Positions 26,401 to 38,377 are shown, counted from the stretch's first letter. The stretch is 60,000 bases of DNA from Cryptomeria japonica (GCF_030272615.1 NC_081405.1:606243677-606303676), one strand, 5' to 3'. The notes: generated by a model from the letters alone, not told the origin. Numbers and translations: made by a program.

Positions 26401-27496
26401 GAATTAGGTTGCCAGGGTAACCCAGTGAATAGGGCCGGAACCTATGAAGACCTACCTTGGTAACCATACCAGGTTGTGTGATGACACTTGTGCCCTACAT
26501 TCGCTAGTGTGTTGTTGTATTGTCTTGATAGGAGAAATTTTGTGGAGTTGTTCTGTTGCTTATGCCCTTGCGAGAACCTGATATCATGCTAGACCTTGGG
26601 TTGCGATGACTTAGTTTTGTGGATGCTCCAATGGACCTTGGTATTCACTTTGATTATGTTTAGTTGGATCCTTTCCTATTCAAGGATCATTTATGTATTT
26701 TTTTGACCGATGTGGTCGTTTGTATATTGGTTATGTTTCGCCTTGATGGTAGGATTGTAAATAATGAGAACCTCATGTATTCTTAACTTTATTAATTATC
26801 AGAGAGGTCTTGCAGTTGAGCAAACCCGGAGATGTAGCCCTTTAGGGGTGAACTCCAAGATCATCTTGGTGTTATGTGATGCTTTTGTTCTTATGTTTCA
26901 TGTTTAGTGTTAGCATGTATGGATGAAATTTTGATAGAATGTATAAGTGGATTAGATGAGATTTATCGTAGATGCATGTATGCAATCTTCTTTAAAATAT
27001 AGTAAATTGGATCATGAAAGAATGTAGCTTAGAATATTGGAATACATTCAGTTATTGTTAATGAAATTAAGTATGCATGGAAAGATCTCATTAGTTTATG
27101 ATGGAATTAAAGTGTATGATAAAATTAGATGCATGGCTTATATTTTTAATGAAAAGTTTGAACATAAGGTATGAATAAATCTTAATGGATGAACATTATC
27201 ATGTGATTTATATTTTTATCTTACTGAAAGAAAGTATCCTTGTTAAAGTAATATCTTGTCATTAAGATAATCAACTTATTGGATTAATTAACGTGAGTTA
27301 AGTTAAATGTGTAATTAAGTAATCGCTTTGGGAAACCCTTTAGGTGTTAGTTGATGTCTTCTACTGTGTAATCTGAACTTTGATATCTCATTGTATCATT
27401 GTGTTGTGTTTAATTTTTTATTTATTTTTTAATTATTTGAACTGTATTCCTATGTTTTAGCTTAATCCCTTCGGGGTTTCCTGGCAGGGCATTACA
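23404..27496 (+). repeat. LARD 5' LTR (4093 bp)
   Basis: Starts TGTAGTACCCC at 23404 and ends GGGCATTACA at 27496. It matches 41421-46064 in full and the reverse complement of the 29680-39917 solo LTR. It is AT-rich apart from a GC-rich segment at 25051-25239 that is followed by a T-run. No coding capacity. Confidence 0.92.
25051..25239. repeat. GC-rich island in LARD 5' LTR
   Basis: A G/C-rich segment containing CCCTTTAGAAGGG and CCACGTGGG palindromes, ending at a run of T. The 3' LTR has a close counterpart (43590-43771), whereas the solo LTR has a different, tandemly repeated version (38142-38377). Confidence 0.65.
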
Positions 27497-27498
27497 TT

Positions 27499-27511
27499 TG
27501 GTATCAGAGCC
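27499..27511 (+). promoter_or_regulatory. Primer-binding site (initiator Met tRNA) of the LARD
   Basis: TGGTATCAGAGCC lies two bases after the 5' LTR. Sequence beyond it (GTTG, then CAAACAAT) also resembles the corresponding chromovirus leader. Confidence 0.92.
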
Positions 27512-29674
27512 CAAGTTGCAAACAATGGGATCTCTGGTGTTGCGTGTGCCCTTAGTTGGTGTGAGGTGTATTGACCTTATGTGCATGCTTGTCCTCCTTT
27601 TTGTATGTGAGTGATTGAGCAGACCTTAATTGTGCGTAACGTGTGTGTTCACACCTTGTTTTCACCTTCTTAATGTTGGTGTTTTGAGTGATTATATGTG
27701 CTTTATGTGCTTATTGATGTCTTGGTCTATGATTACTCTTTTCTGAAAGAGAGTCATATGCACCTTCCTCTTTGAGTGTTGTACTCTTTATACTAACCCA
27801 TTTGGGTTGGTCAGTGCTTGTCTGGGATCTGAAAGTACGAAATGTGCTCGTTTTAGAATAAGATCTAGCTTAGTGTTGTCCACTTGAAGGACTTATATGG
27901 TAGATATTGAATTTTTTATTTTAGAGAAAATTGAATGATTATAACCCTTCCTCCTCTTTCTCTTTAGAAATTAAATGTTTGTGATATGTATAATTATCTC
28001 TGATTTGAGTTTTCTTTTTGTGAGAGAAAGGTTGTGACTTCTTGAACCCTTGTGTGAACCCTATGATGCTTATGTGTTTTTAGATAATAAAAAGGGCTTT
28101 GGGTTGAAAGTTAATATTGGTTCCAGGAGAAAATTATATGTTTACTTTAAGAATACTCCATGTGTATTGTAGAAGTAACATAATTAAATTCTATCTTAAG
28201 TAATGTGCATTAGTATGCAAATAGTTGTTATGTGAAACTGCTTTATTTGTAAAAGAAGTATTAAAGGGAACATGTTATAGTAGCTTTGAGAGTGTATTAA
28301 TGTGTTTCACGCAAGATTGTTTTATGTGTTTTATTAAACCAGTTTGATTGAGGATTTATTTTAGCAATGTTCCATTGAACTTTCTTTTGGATATATGTAA
28401 TTACCTTAATGTTTTTAGAAAGTGCGAATGAAAAGCTTGTTTGATGTGTATGCATTAATGTGTATTATTTAGTTGATAATTCCTCCTTTACCTTCTTATC
28501 ATATTTGATTTTCAATGATATGTTTTGTAGTGAATTAAGAGTCGTGAGTGTTCGCTTGAGGTCTTGCATTATCGAAAAGATTGCCTGTTTTGATCTCTGT
28601 TGTTGAAAAAAAACTAGAACCTCCTATTGCAACCATAATAATTGGAGATGTCATGTATTCCAATTGGCATTCTTTTAAAAATGGTAGCAAAATGAAAACC
28701 GTGCAATTAAAATGATAGGCTTATAGTGACAAATTTTATATTATAGTGTGATCTTGTTGATCTTGTGTCTTTGTAGGAAATAGTTTGATTATCAAACTCT
28801 CTTTCCCTTCTCTTTTCCTAAATTATAATATTTTTAGAAATGCTACAAAGAATGGATTGATTTAAATAGAATGTTTATAAAACATGTGAAAATTGTACTG
28901 TTGCATTTTGGTTTCATATTGAAAGATGGAAGTCCTTTTTGGAAAAGAATTTGCATAGTTAGTAATGTGAATACGAATGCTTAGTGAAATTCAAGAAAGA
29001 TATAGGAATGATGTTATTTCCTTATGTAATTGCAAATTGTTAATAATTTCAGTACTTGTATCTAGAGTAAACTTGATTCAGTTATTCATGTGGAAAGCAT
29101 AATTAAAATCTTCCTTGAGTAGATGATAGTGTACTGAAAAGTACTCCCCGTAAATGTGACTAAACTAGTACTGGTGTATTTGTGTGTATTGTAAGAAACC
29201 AGTTCTTATTATATGTGCCCATGGGTTGGTGAAGTAATCAACCATGAAGGATATGTTGCTTATGAGTATGGGAAACCATACTATTTATGTGATGTTGCTT
29301 ATTTGTTTCCCTACTGAGTACCAAACCTCGGGTTGTTGGTAATTCAATATGTTAAGGGGTAGTATTAGAAGTCACCATTCCTTGAATAGTATGGATCAAC
29401 ATACGAGTAATGTCAGGGCGAAGTGACTTTAGCTTCTCTATTTTGAGGAATGATATGGTGATACAATAAAACTGTATCAAAGGTGTAATCAATACTTTCC
29501 CTTTTGATGAATCTATTTATAGGTTTATGTGTGACAACCTATTCCCCTCCTTTATTTGAGCATATTGATGGTGATTCTTGATCATGGTGATGGTGTATTT
29601 TGGAGGATCCTTTGCCTTGTCTTCATGAAAGGTAGGTTTATCCACGTGAGCTTCCAGTTAGAATGTGTTGGTGG
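27512..29674 (+). other. LARD internal domain, 5' part
   Basis: About 2.2 kb of T-rich, non-coding sequence after the primer-binding site. Every frame is closed at short intervals, and nothing resembles gag or pol. By analogy with other LARDs this region would carry packaging and dimerisation signals as RNA structure, but none can be shown by eye. It stops at the target duplication ACATG of the nested solo LTR and resumes at 39923. Confidence 0.75.
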
Positions 29675-29827
29675 ACATGTGTAATGCCTCGCCAGGAAAC
29701 CCTGAAGGGATTAAGCCATAACACAAGAATAGAGTGCAATAATTTTTTATTTTTTTTAAAGTTACACAACATTTAGATACAACAAGATATCAAAGATTCA
29801 GATTACATAGCAGAAGACATCAACTAA

Positions 29828-30720
29828 TGTTGGGAAAAATGGTGTCTCAACCTTGCATTTATGCGAGGTTACTATTTATAGTAAGTTTTTATTTGAGCAC
29901 GAAATGGTGCGAAACTCTCCCTGAAGCTTCCGGTTGGCTAGATAAGCATTCCAGTAAAGTTGCGTCGCAAGGTCACAGCTAGTTTTGAAGATATTAAAGT
30001 TTTCATCTTGGAGGGGTGCAATAAAATATTTAAACTTAATTTTGGGGACTTTAGAGGCTCTGAAACGCCCTTAAAAGTGGCCATAACCGGCGAAGCTAGT
30101 TACGAGGTGATAGAGCACTTCGCGAGCTTTCCGGCACTTCAAACGGTTCGTCAATCGGACACCCGGTTCTCAAGTTATGGCCTCCGGAAGTTTGTACTCC
30201 TGAAATAGGAAAAATAATTTGTATCGGATACATAAATGAGCTGTAAAAGGGAGCGACACGTGTTGATGTGTGCTTTAACATGTCATAGGGCATCTAGAAG
30301 GGAGATAAGGTCGGCTACACCTTATTGGGTGGTTTTAGCCCATGGTTTTGTAATACCGTTTGATGGTTTCTTGTATTGTATCTCCTATTTATGAGGTGTG
30401 TGAGATAGAGGTTGGGTGTAAGAGTCTTATGGCTATTGAGTTGCCTCTGAATCTCTGATTAGTGGTACTCCTGCGAAGAGCTTGCTCTGCAAGTATTTTG
30501 TAATCTGTTTTTGATTCCTGAATAAAATATTGAGCTGCTTTTGGAGGTGGGGTTTTTCTCCCGAAAGGGTTTTCCCCACGTAAATCATTGTGTTGTGGTA
30601 TGATTGCTATTATATCTATTTCTATTTTCTGTAATTGTTGTAATGATCTGAAAAAGTTTTGCATTACCCTCCTCTCAAGGTTAGTGTAGGAAGTTGTTTC
30701 CGCTACTTAACTTCCTTACA
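29828..30720 (+). repeat. Copia 5' LTR (893 bp)
   Basis: TGTTGGG..CCTTACA. It differs from the 3' LTR at five transitions (C/T or G/A), all counted directly. An 82-codon open frame inside both LTRs has no recognisable domain and is not called. Confidence 0.96.
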
Positions 30721-30722
30721 AG

Positions 30723-30735
30723 TGGTATCAGAGCC
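30723..30735 (+). promoter_or_regulatory. Primer-binding site (initiator Met tRNA) of copia
   Basis: TGGTATCAGAGCC, two bases after the 5' LTR end. All three LTR families in the window use this same primer. Confidence 0.93.
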
Positions 30736-30844
30736 TGATCACCTTTGGTTTCAATTGTGGGCAGTTGGGTTTTTTGAACTAATCCAGATTTGAGTGGGAG
30801 CTTGTGCAGAAGACACTTTTTGATCTTGTTGCAGGAATATTCAG

Positions 30845-31696
30845 ATGGCGAGTTCATCAGGGAGAATAGAGGTGGAGAAATTTAATGGAAGTAATTTTGA
30901 GATGTGGAAGCTGAAGATGGAAGATCTGCTAATAGATCGAGATCTTTGGGATGCTGTTGATGCGAATGTCCAAAGGCCCTCAGATCCTACTGCGACAGCT
31001 CAGTATGATGTTATGGACCGAAAAGCCAAGGGTCTAATCAGACTGTGCCTGGCAGACTCTGTTCTAATCAATGTCCATGAAGAGAACTCTGCAAAGAAGC
31101 TATGGACTAAGCTTGGTGAGATGTATCAAGTGAAATCTTTATTAAATCAAATTTTCTTAAGAAAGAAATTGTATTCCTTGAAGATGGAAGAGGGTGGACG
31201 AATTGCAGACCACCTAGAAGCATTCAATATGATTGTGGCTCAATTAGTATCCGTCGGTGTTAAGATGGACGAGGAGGAGAAATGTCAGATCTTGCTTTGT
31301 TCTTTGCCTGATTCGTGGGATTCTCTTATTATGGCTATCGGTAGTACTTCTGTTGTTTTAAAATCTGAAGACGTGGTGGATGCCCTACTCGGTGAAGAGA
31401 TGCGAAGGAAGGTATCCATCAATTCAAAGGAAGCCCTAACCATTCGTGGAAGACCTAAGGAGAAAGGCAAGAAGAATGAGAAGCGCGGCAAGTCCAAATC
31501 CAAAGGGAGATCGAAATCTCCTGGAAAGTCCAAAGTCATTTGCTGGAATTGCGGTAAACCGGGTCACATCCATAAGGACTGCAAAGAAGAAAAGAAGAAG
31601 AAAAAGAAAAAGTTCGATTCTGATTCTGAGTCCGACAAGGAAGATGGCGATGCATTTATTGCGGCTTTGGCGACTCATGCAGGTAATGATGCCTAG
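30845..31696 (+). CDS. gag: Copia gag protein
   Basis: 283 codons from ATG 30845, the first Met about 110 bp past the primer-binding site. The N-terminus has the copia gag signature (KFNGSNFEMWKLKMEDLL near residue 13) followed by the helical UBN2-type gag domain to about residue 190. A Lys/Ser-rich basic stretch (residues 200-230) precedes a CCHC zinc knuckle, CWNCGKPGHIHKDC, near residue 234, then an acidic Asp/Ser/Glu tail. It would form cytoplasmic particles and bind the RNA. The frame ends in TAG at 31694-31696, directly before the protease, and continues in the same frame on the other side. Confidence 0.92.
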   Translation: MASSSGRIEVEKFNGSNFEMWKLKMEDLLIDRDLWDAVDANVQRPSDPTATAQYDVMDRKAKGLIRLCLADSVLINVHEENSAKKLWTKLGEMYQVKSLLNQIFLRKKLYSLKMEEGGRIADHLEAFNMIVAQLVSVGVKMDEEEKCQILLCSLPDSWDSLIMAIGSTSVVLKSEDVVDALLGEEMRRKVSINSKEALTIRGRPKEKGKKNEKRGKSKSKGRSKSPGKSKVICWNCGKPGHIHKDCKEEKKKKKKKFDSDSESDKEDGDAFIAALATHAGNDA

Positions 31697-34600
31697 CTAA
31701 TTGACTCAGGTGCATCTTTTCATATGACTTCCAATAGAGATTGGTTTTCTGAATATGAAGGATTTAATGGAGGTAAGGTGTACTTGGGTGATGATTCACC
31801 TCTAGACATTGTTGGTCGAGGTAAGGTTAGAATTAGGTTTTTTGATGGTAGAATAAAAGGGATTAATGGTGTGTTGCATATCCCTGGATTAAAACGAAAC
31901 CTGTTATCTGTGAGCAAACTGATAGATGCGGGTGTGCAGGTAGTCTTTTCTGAAACAGGATGTAAGATGATTAAGGGTGCTATCGTAGTTGCTAGAGGTG
32001 TCAGGTTTGGCACTTTGTATAAGCTTGAAGCATACACTGTTGAGTGTAATAGCACTTCTGTAAAAAGTAAATCTGCGGATACTTCACTGGAAGATTTGAA
32101 GGTTTCACCTTCAGCAGATGGAAATGGTTTTTGGGTACAGGGTGCTCTTTCGTCTGAAGCAAAGTTACCTGCAGAGAAGACTGTGTTATGGCACCAGAGA
32201 CTTGGCCACATTGGAGAAAAGGGTCTAAGGACCTTGAAAAATAAAAACCTTGTTGAAGGTTTGAATGACTGTAACCTTGACTTTGATTTTTGTGAGCATT
32301 GCATTTATGGAAAACAAAACCGCATTCAGTTTTACTCGAGTTCTCATAAAACTTGTGGTGTTTTGGATCTTATCCATTCTGATGTGTTTGGTCCAGTAGA
32401 TGTCTCTTCGATTGGAAAATCCACATATTATGTTTCATTTATTGATGATTTTAGTAGAAGGACATGGGTTTATTTTCTAAAGAGTAAATCTGAAGTTTTT
32501 AGTCGTTTTAAAGAATTTAAAGCAATGGTTGAGTTGCAGACTAGAAAGAAAATAAAATGTTTGAGAACTGATAATGGCGGTGAGTTTTGCTCTAATGATT
32601 TTGATAGATTCTGTAAAGACTGTGGAATTAACAGGCAGAAGACAACTCCGTATTCTCCACAGCAGAATGGAGTTGCAGAAAGAATGAACAGGACACTGAT
32701 GGAAAAGGCTAGGAGTATGTTGAGTGGTGCTAGTCTTGAACAAAAGTTTTGGGCTGAAGTTGTTGCCACTGCTTGCTACCTGATTAACAGGTCTCCTACA
32801 TCGGCTCTTGTTGATAAAATACCTATGGAAGCATGGTCAGGTCACAAGCCTTCATTGAGACATCTTAGAGTTTTTGGTTGCGAGGCATATGCACATGTGC
32901 CAAAGGAGAAGCGAACAAAGTTGGAGAACAAGGCTGTGAAATGTATCTTCATCGGGTATAGTTATGGTGTGAAAGGATTCAATCTTTGGGACCCTGTTGC
33001 ACAAAAGGTAATTCACAGTAGAAGTGTTATTTTTAGAGAAATTAAGTCTCCTTCTGTTACATTGCAGCCAGAACAGACTAAAAAAGAAGATGTGATTCAA
33101 CTTCCTTCTACACTTGAAAGAGTTGAATCAAGACCCCTAGATAGGCAAGAATTTGAGGAGAGCTCGTCTAGCTCTGAATCTTCAGAAGAGGAGGAAGAAC
33201 CTCCAACTCAGCTTGTTCGAAGGTCTACAAGACATAGACAACCACCTGAAAGGTATTCACCTGATGATTGGAGATGTATTTTTGCTCTGAATACTAGTGT
33301 GGATGAACCGAAATCTGTAGAAGAGGCATTAGGTATGAATGATGCAGAATCCTGGAAGATTGCTATGGAGGAAGAAATGGCAGCTTTGAAAAAGAATGAT
33401 ACATGGGATCTTGTACCATTGCCTGAAGGACGAAAACCTGTTGGTTGTAAATGGGTGTTCAAGAAAAAGATTGGTTCAGATGGAAGCATTGAAAAGTATA
33501 AAGCAAGGTTAGTTGCAAAAGGATACTCTCAGGTTGAGGGTGTTGATTACGGTGAGATATTTTCTCCTGTTGCAAAAATGACATCTATTAGATTTTTGCT
33601 TTCTATTGCTACTGCTTATGATTTAGAGGTTGAGCAAATGGATGTGAAAACTGCTTTCCTTCATGGTGATTTGGAGGAAGATATTTATATGACACAGCCG
33701 GAGCACTATGTGGTGAAAGGCAAAAGTAATTTAGTCTGTAAATTGAAGAAATCTTTGTATGGCCTCAAACAAAGTCCTAGGATGTGGTACCAGAAATTTG
33801 ATACATATGTGTTGAGTTTGGGATTTGAACATTCTAAATCAGATCACTATGTTTATTATAAATCTGATGGTGATCTTTTCTTATTCATTGCATTGTATGT
33901 TGATGATATGTTATTCATTGGTAAAGGGAAAGGTATGATTTCAGAACTGAAGTCTCAGCTCACTGCTAAATTTGAAATGAAAGATCTTGGTGCAGCAAAG
34001 CACATTCTTGGGATGGAAATTAGAAGAGATAGGGCAAACAGAAAGCTATGGCTAGGCCAGAGTAAGTATGTGAATTCAGTGTTACAGAGGTTCAACATGC
34101 AAAATTGTAGACCATTGAGTGTTCCTTTTACAGTTGGAACGAAACTATCTGTTTCAGATTGTCCTACATCCCCATTGGAGATGGAAGACATGAGCAGAGT
34201 GCCTTACCAAAGTGCGGTTGGAAGCTTGATGTATGCTATGGTCTGTACTAGACCAGACATTGCCCAAGCAGTGGGAGTACTTTCTAGATATATGTCTAAT
34301 CCTGGTAGAGTTCATTGGGATGCAGTCAAAAGAGTCTTCAGATATTTGAAGGGTACTTCAGAGTATTCTTTGTGTTATCATGGTAATTCAGTTGGAGACA
34401 TGACTTCCCTTGATATCCATGGTTATGTGGATTCAGATTGGGCAGGTGATATTGATAGCAGAAGATCCACCAGTGCTTATGTGTTTACTTTGTTTGGTGG
34501 TGCAATTAGTTGGATGAGTAAGCGACAGGCTGTGGTTGCTTTATCCACTACTGAAGCGGAGTATATGGCAGCTACTCATGCTTGTAAAGAGGCCATTTGG

Positions 34601-34885
34601 CTTAAGAGACTGTGTTCGGATATTGGAATAAAACAAGGTACAGTGACAGTTTATTGTGACAGTCAGAGTGCAATTAGCCTAGCTAAGAACCCGACATTTC
34701 ATGCCCGGACCAAACATATTGATATTCAGTATCATTTTGTTAGAGATATGGTCGAAGATGGTAGGGTGAAGTTGGTTAAGGTGGAAACTTTGATGAATGT
34801 TGCAGATGCTTTAACTAAGGCTGTGAGCATAGAGAAGTTCAGATGGTGTTTAGAGTCTATGGGCCTTATGGCCCCTAGCAATTGA
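31697..34885 (+). CDS. pol: Copia pol polyprotein (protease, integrase, RT, RNase H)
   Basis: Same frame as gag, separated only by the TAG; the first internal Met is at 31724, but the protease active site IDSGASFHM lies just before it, so translation from 31724 would lose the catalytic Asp. Domains in order, residues counted from 31724: pre-integrase HHCC (WHQRLGHIG..CEHCIYGKQ, about 156-200); integrase triad D in HSDVFGP, D in RTDNGGEF, E in NGVAERMN; RT with KARLVAKGYSQVEGVDY, VKTAFLHGDL and YVDDMLF (about 720); RNase H with DSDWAGD, STTEAEYMA and YCDSQSA; terminal TKHIDIQYH. No frameshift or further stop up to TGA 34883-34885. If the TAG is a mutation, one base change separates this copy from an open gag-pol. 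Confidence 0.93.
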   Translation, partial: LIDSGASFHMTSNRDWFSEYEGFNGGKVYLGDDSPLDIVGRGKVRIRFFDGRIKGINGVLHIPGLKRNLLSVSKLIDAGVQVVFSETGCKMIKGAIVVARGVRFGTLYKLEAYTVECNSTSVKSKSADTSLEDLKVSPSADGNGFWVQGALSSEAKLPAEKTVLWHQRLGHIGEKGLRTLKNKNLVEGLNDCNLDFDFCEHCIYGKQNRIQFYSSSHKTCGVLDLIHSDVFGPVDVSSIGKSTYYVSFIDDFSRRTWVYFLKSKSEVFSRFKEFKAMVELQTRKKIKCLRTDNGGEFCSNDFDRFCKDCGINRQKTTPYSPQQNGVAERMNRTLMEKARSMLSGASLEQKFWAEVVATACYLINRSPTSALVDKIPMEAWSGHKPSLRHLRVFGCEAYAHVPKEKRTKLENKAVKCIFIGYSYGVKGFNLWDPVAQKVIHSRSVIFREIKSPSVTLQPEQTKKEDVIQLPSTLERVESRPLDRQEFEESSSSSESSEEEEEPPTQLVRRSTRHRQPPERYSPDDWRCIFALNTSVDEPKSVEEALGMNDAESWKIAMEEEMAALKKNDTWDLVPLPEGRKPVGCKWVFKKKIGSDGSIEKYKARLVAKGYSQVEGVDYGEIFSPVAKMTSIRFLLSIATAYDLEVEQMDVKTAFLHGDLEEDIYMTQPEHYVVKGKSNLVCKLKKSLYGLKQSPRMWYQKFDTYVLSLGFEHSKSDHYVYYKSDGDLFLFIALYVDDMLFIGKGKGMISELKSQLTAKFEMKDLGAAKHILGMEIRRDRANRKLWLGQSKYVNSVLQRFNMQNCRPLSVPFTVGTKLSVSDCPTSPLEMEDMSRVPYQSAVGSLMYAMVCTRPDIAQAVGVLSRYMSNPGRVHWDAVKRVFRYLKGTSEYSLCYHGNSVGDMTSLDIHGYVDSDWAGDIDSRRSTSAYVFTLFGGAISWMSKRQAVVALSTTEAEYMAATHACKEAIWLKRLCSDIGIKQGTVTVYCDSQSAISLAKNPTFHARTKHIDIQYHFVRDMVEDGRVKLVKVETLMNVADALTKAVSIEKFRWCLESMGLMAPSN

Positions 34886-34929
34886 TTCATTGTGTTGACA
34901 TTCCCTTCCGCTCATGCAAGGTGTTCGAC

Positions 34930-34940
34930 AAGTGGGAGAT
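34930..34940 (+). promoter_or_regulatory. Polypurine tract of copia
   Basis: AAGTGGGAGAT lies immediately before TTGTTGGG of the 3' LTR, the normal plus-strand primer position. Confidence 0.85.
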
Positions 34941-34941
34941 T

Positions 34942-35834
34942 TGTTGGGAAAAATGGTGTCTCAACCTTGCATTTATGCGAGGTTACTATTTATAGTAAGT
35001 TTTTATTTGAGCACGAAATGGTGCGAAACTCTCCCTGAAGCTTCTGGTTGGCTAGATAAGCATTCCGGTAAAGTTGCGTCGCAAGGTCACAGCTAGTTTT
35101 GAAGATATTAAAGTTTTCATCTTGGAGGGGTGCAATAAAATATTTAAACTTAATTTTGGGGACTTTAGAGGCTCCGAAACGCCCTTAAAAGTGGCCATAA
35201 CCGGCGAAGCTAGTTACGAGGTGATAGAGCACTTCGCGAGCTTTCTGGCACTTCAAACGGTTCGTCAATCGGACACCCGGTTCTCAAGTTATGGCCTCCG
35301 GAAGTTTGTACTCCTGAAATAGGAAAAATAATTTGTATCGGATACATAAATGAGCTGTAAAAGGGAGCGACACGTGTTGATGTGTGCTTTAACATGTCAT
35401 AGGGCATCTAGAAGGGAGATAAGGTCGGCTACACCTTATTGGGTGGTTTTAGCCCATGGTTTTGTAATACCGTTTGATGGTTTCTTGTATTGTATCTCCT
35501 ATTTATGAGGTGTGTGAGATAGAGGTTGGGTGTAAGAGTCTTATGGCTATTGAGTTGCCTCTGAATCTCTGATTAGTGGTACTCCTGCGAAGAGCTTGCT
35601 CTGCAAGTATTTTGTAATCTGTTTTTGATTCCTGAATAAAATATTGAGCTGCTTTTGGAGGTGGGGTTTTTCTCCCGAAAGGGTTTTCCCCACGTAAATC
35701 ATTGTGTTGTGGTATGATTGCTATTATATCTATTTCTATTTTCTGTAATTGTTGTAATGATCTAAAAAAGTTTTGCATTACCCTCCTCTCAAGGTTAGTG
35801 TAGGAAGTTGTTTCCGCTACTTAACTTCCTTACA
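34942..35834 (+). repeat. Copia 3' LTR (893 bp)
   Basis: Same length as the 5' LTR, with the five transition differences noted there. It is followed by the target duplication ACTAA. Confidence 0.96.
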
Positions 35835-38141
35835 ACTAACACCTAAATATTTTCCCAACGTGATTACTTAATTACACATTTCACTTAGCACACTAATAAA
35901 TCCAATAAGCTGATTATCTTATAATGAGATAATTCTTAAACAAGGATAATTCCTTTCAGATAGATGAAAATATAATCCACAAGATAAGGTTCATCCATTG
36001 AGATTTATCTATATTCTTCATTCATACTTTTCATGAGAATTTAAGTCATACAACTAATTTAATAACACACTTGAATTTTATCATAAGCTAATGAGATCTT
36101 CCCATGCATACTTAATTTCCTTAACAATAACTGAATGTATTCCATTATACTAAGCTACATTCATTCATGATACAATTTACAACATTTTAAAAGGCGATTG
36201 CATACATGCATCTATGATAAATCTCATCTAAACTACTTATGCATTCGATCAAAATGGCATTCATACATGTTAATACTAAACATGAAACATAAGAATAAAA
36301 GCATCACATAACACCAAGATGATCTCGGAGTTCACCCCTAAAGGGCTACATCTCCGAGTCTGCTCAATAGCAAGACCCCTCTGATAAATAATAAAGTTAC
36401 GAATACATGAGGTTCTCATAATTTACAATCCTGCCATCAAGGCGAAACATAATCAATATACAAATGACCGCATTGGTCAATAAATACATAAACGATCCCT
36501 GAAAAGGGAAGGATCCAGCTGAACATAATCGAAGCTAATACATAGGTCCATTTGGACATCCACAAAACTGAGTCATCACAACCCAAGGTCTAACATAAAA
36601 CTGGTACTCACAAGGGCATAGACAATAGGACAACCCACAAACGTGCTCCTATCAGGACAATACAAAAACACACTAGCGTACGTTGGGACAAGTGTCATCA
36701 CACAAACTGGTATGGTTACCATGGCAGGTCTTCATAGGTTCCGGCCCCATACACTGGGTTACCTTGGCAACCTAATGCAAACCTCATGTGGATCCACACA
36801 TCCTCTTGTGAAGACAATGATGATGGTTTTCATTTCAGGCCTTCTCACAGCATGTCAAGTCTGTGTTAGCACTCATCCCATGTGTGAGGCACAATTATCT
36901 TACTTAGAGATTAACATTCTAATCTACTGTTAGGTTATCACTTATTAGACTCACTTTCGATGGGTTACCCAGCAGCCACTTTGGGCATGGCCCCCAGTCG
37001 AAAGCCACTTTCCCATGTGACACTAGACTATACTCAAGTGACCTCAAAAACCAAGGAATACATATGGTCAAGCAAATAGAGTCCAAAAGGGGAGGGAACA
37101 TCCATTTGGTCAAACATGACTCAAAAGAAGTACACTTACTGGCGGTGCTCTAACTAGAGACCTAACTAACTATGGTCAACCGCAAAACATCATTCGACAC
37201 TCACATAAAGGATATGACCAATTATGACACTACCACAAAACAATAGACAAACTTGAAACTGAGGACTGTAACAGGTACCCAAATCAATCCATACGATAGG
37301 GTCCAATCAAACAAATCAAAACTTGCCATTACTTAAGTAAAAGTGAATACAGAAATTAAACTTGCATAATTAATAATCTGAAGATACAATCTTTTTCCAA
37401 ATTAATTTAAACATTAAATGTCAATCAAGTTTACTAAATGATCTAAGTTAGATTGTAGTTATCTACCTCATTTAGGTACAGGTTGTTCTTGGTTTTCTAA
37501 CTCTCTAAAGTTCAATTGCCTCGAACATACATAAATGCATCATTATGAGTTTTTAAACCAAGTTCACAGGGATATAATTAAATAATCATTAACCAACTAA
37601 ATAAGATATTTATTCTTCAAATAAAACATCGTTCTCATATTGGCTCAAAACCAATCTCTCCAATTTCTTATTTTCCAAGCCCAGTTACACTATACGGATC
37701 AAGGAAACATAAATATATAAGGAATCCAAATGTAGATAATCATTTCCAAAATCCAAAAATTACTTCCTTATGCGCATATAGAAGGATCCAAAATTAACTA
37801 TTAATTAATGAATATATTTATTAATTTGTGATTAATTAAATATAAAAAATTAATAATTAATAACAAAATTAATAAATCAAGTATTTAATTAGAAAAGTAT
37901 GCATTAATAATAAAATGAGATTTAAATATTAATTAATGTATATTTAGCACGATGCAATTAATTAATAACAAATTATTCATGAATTATTATTTAATGCCAA
38001 ACTTAATCATAATAAAAAAAAACTTAATTTAAAATTTAACATTAAATTATATTAAAATATTATTATTATTTTTTGAAAATAAAAAAATATATAAAAAAAT
38101 GTTTTTTTTTTGTTTTTTAATTAAAAAAAATCATATTTAAA

Positions 38142-38377
38142 TAGGGGGGAGGGTACTCACGTGGAACCCCACGTGGGCCCCCCCTTGGGAGCTCATGCTG
38201 CCCCTTGGGGAAGCACTGCTTCCCAATGAGAGCACGCAGCACCCCATGGGGAGCGTTGCTGCCCCCAGAGGAAGCACCCAACACACCTTGGGGAGCGTTG
38301 CTGCCCCAAAGGGGATACACAACACCCCCTTCCACGTCGTGGGGAAACCCTACCACATGGGGGGGGGGTTTACACAA
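38142..38377. repeat. GC-rich tandem repeat in the LARD solo LTR
   Basis: Within an AT-rich LTR, about three units of 42-43 bp carry GGGGAGCGTTGCTGCCCC-like cores (about 38197-38323). The other two LARD LTRs have a non-repeated GC-rich segment at this place. Short frames here have no recognised domain. Confidence 0.7.

Larger units (their letters stand above)
29828..35834 (+). mobile_element. Nearly intact Ty1/copia retrotransposon (Tork/Tnt1-like), 6007 bp
   Basis: Two 893-bp LTRs (29828-30720 and 34942-35834) differ at five positions by eye, all transitions, so the copy is young. TSD ACTAA lies at 29823-29827 and 35835-35839. Primer-binding site, gag, protease, integrase, RT, RNase H and polypurine tract are in copia order in one plus-strand frame. 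Only one in-frame TAG (31694-31696), at the gag/protease boundary, interrupts it; all catalytic motifs are present. The same family left the solo LTR at 3011-17741. It is the innermost and latest insertion of stack B. Confidence 0.96.

Noticed and set aside
29960-30293. Open frames shared by both copia LTRs
   Set aside because: Shared only because the LTRs are nearly identical; the older solo LTR breaks them.
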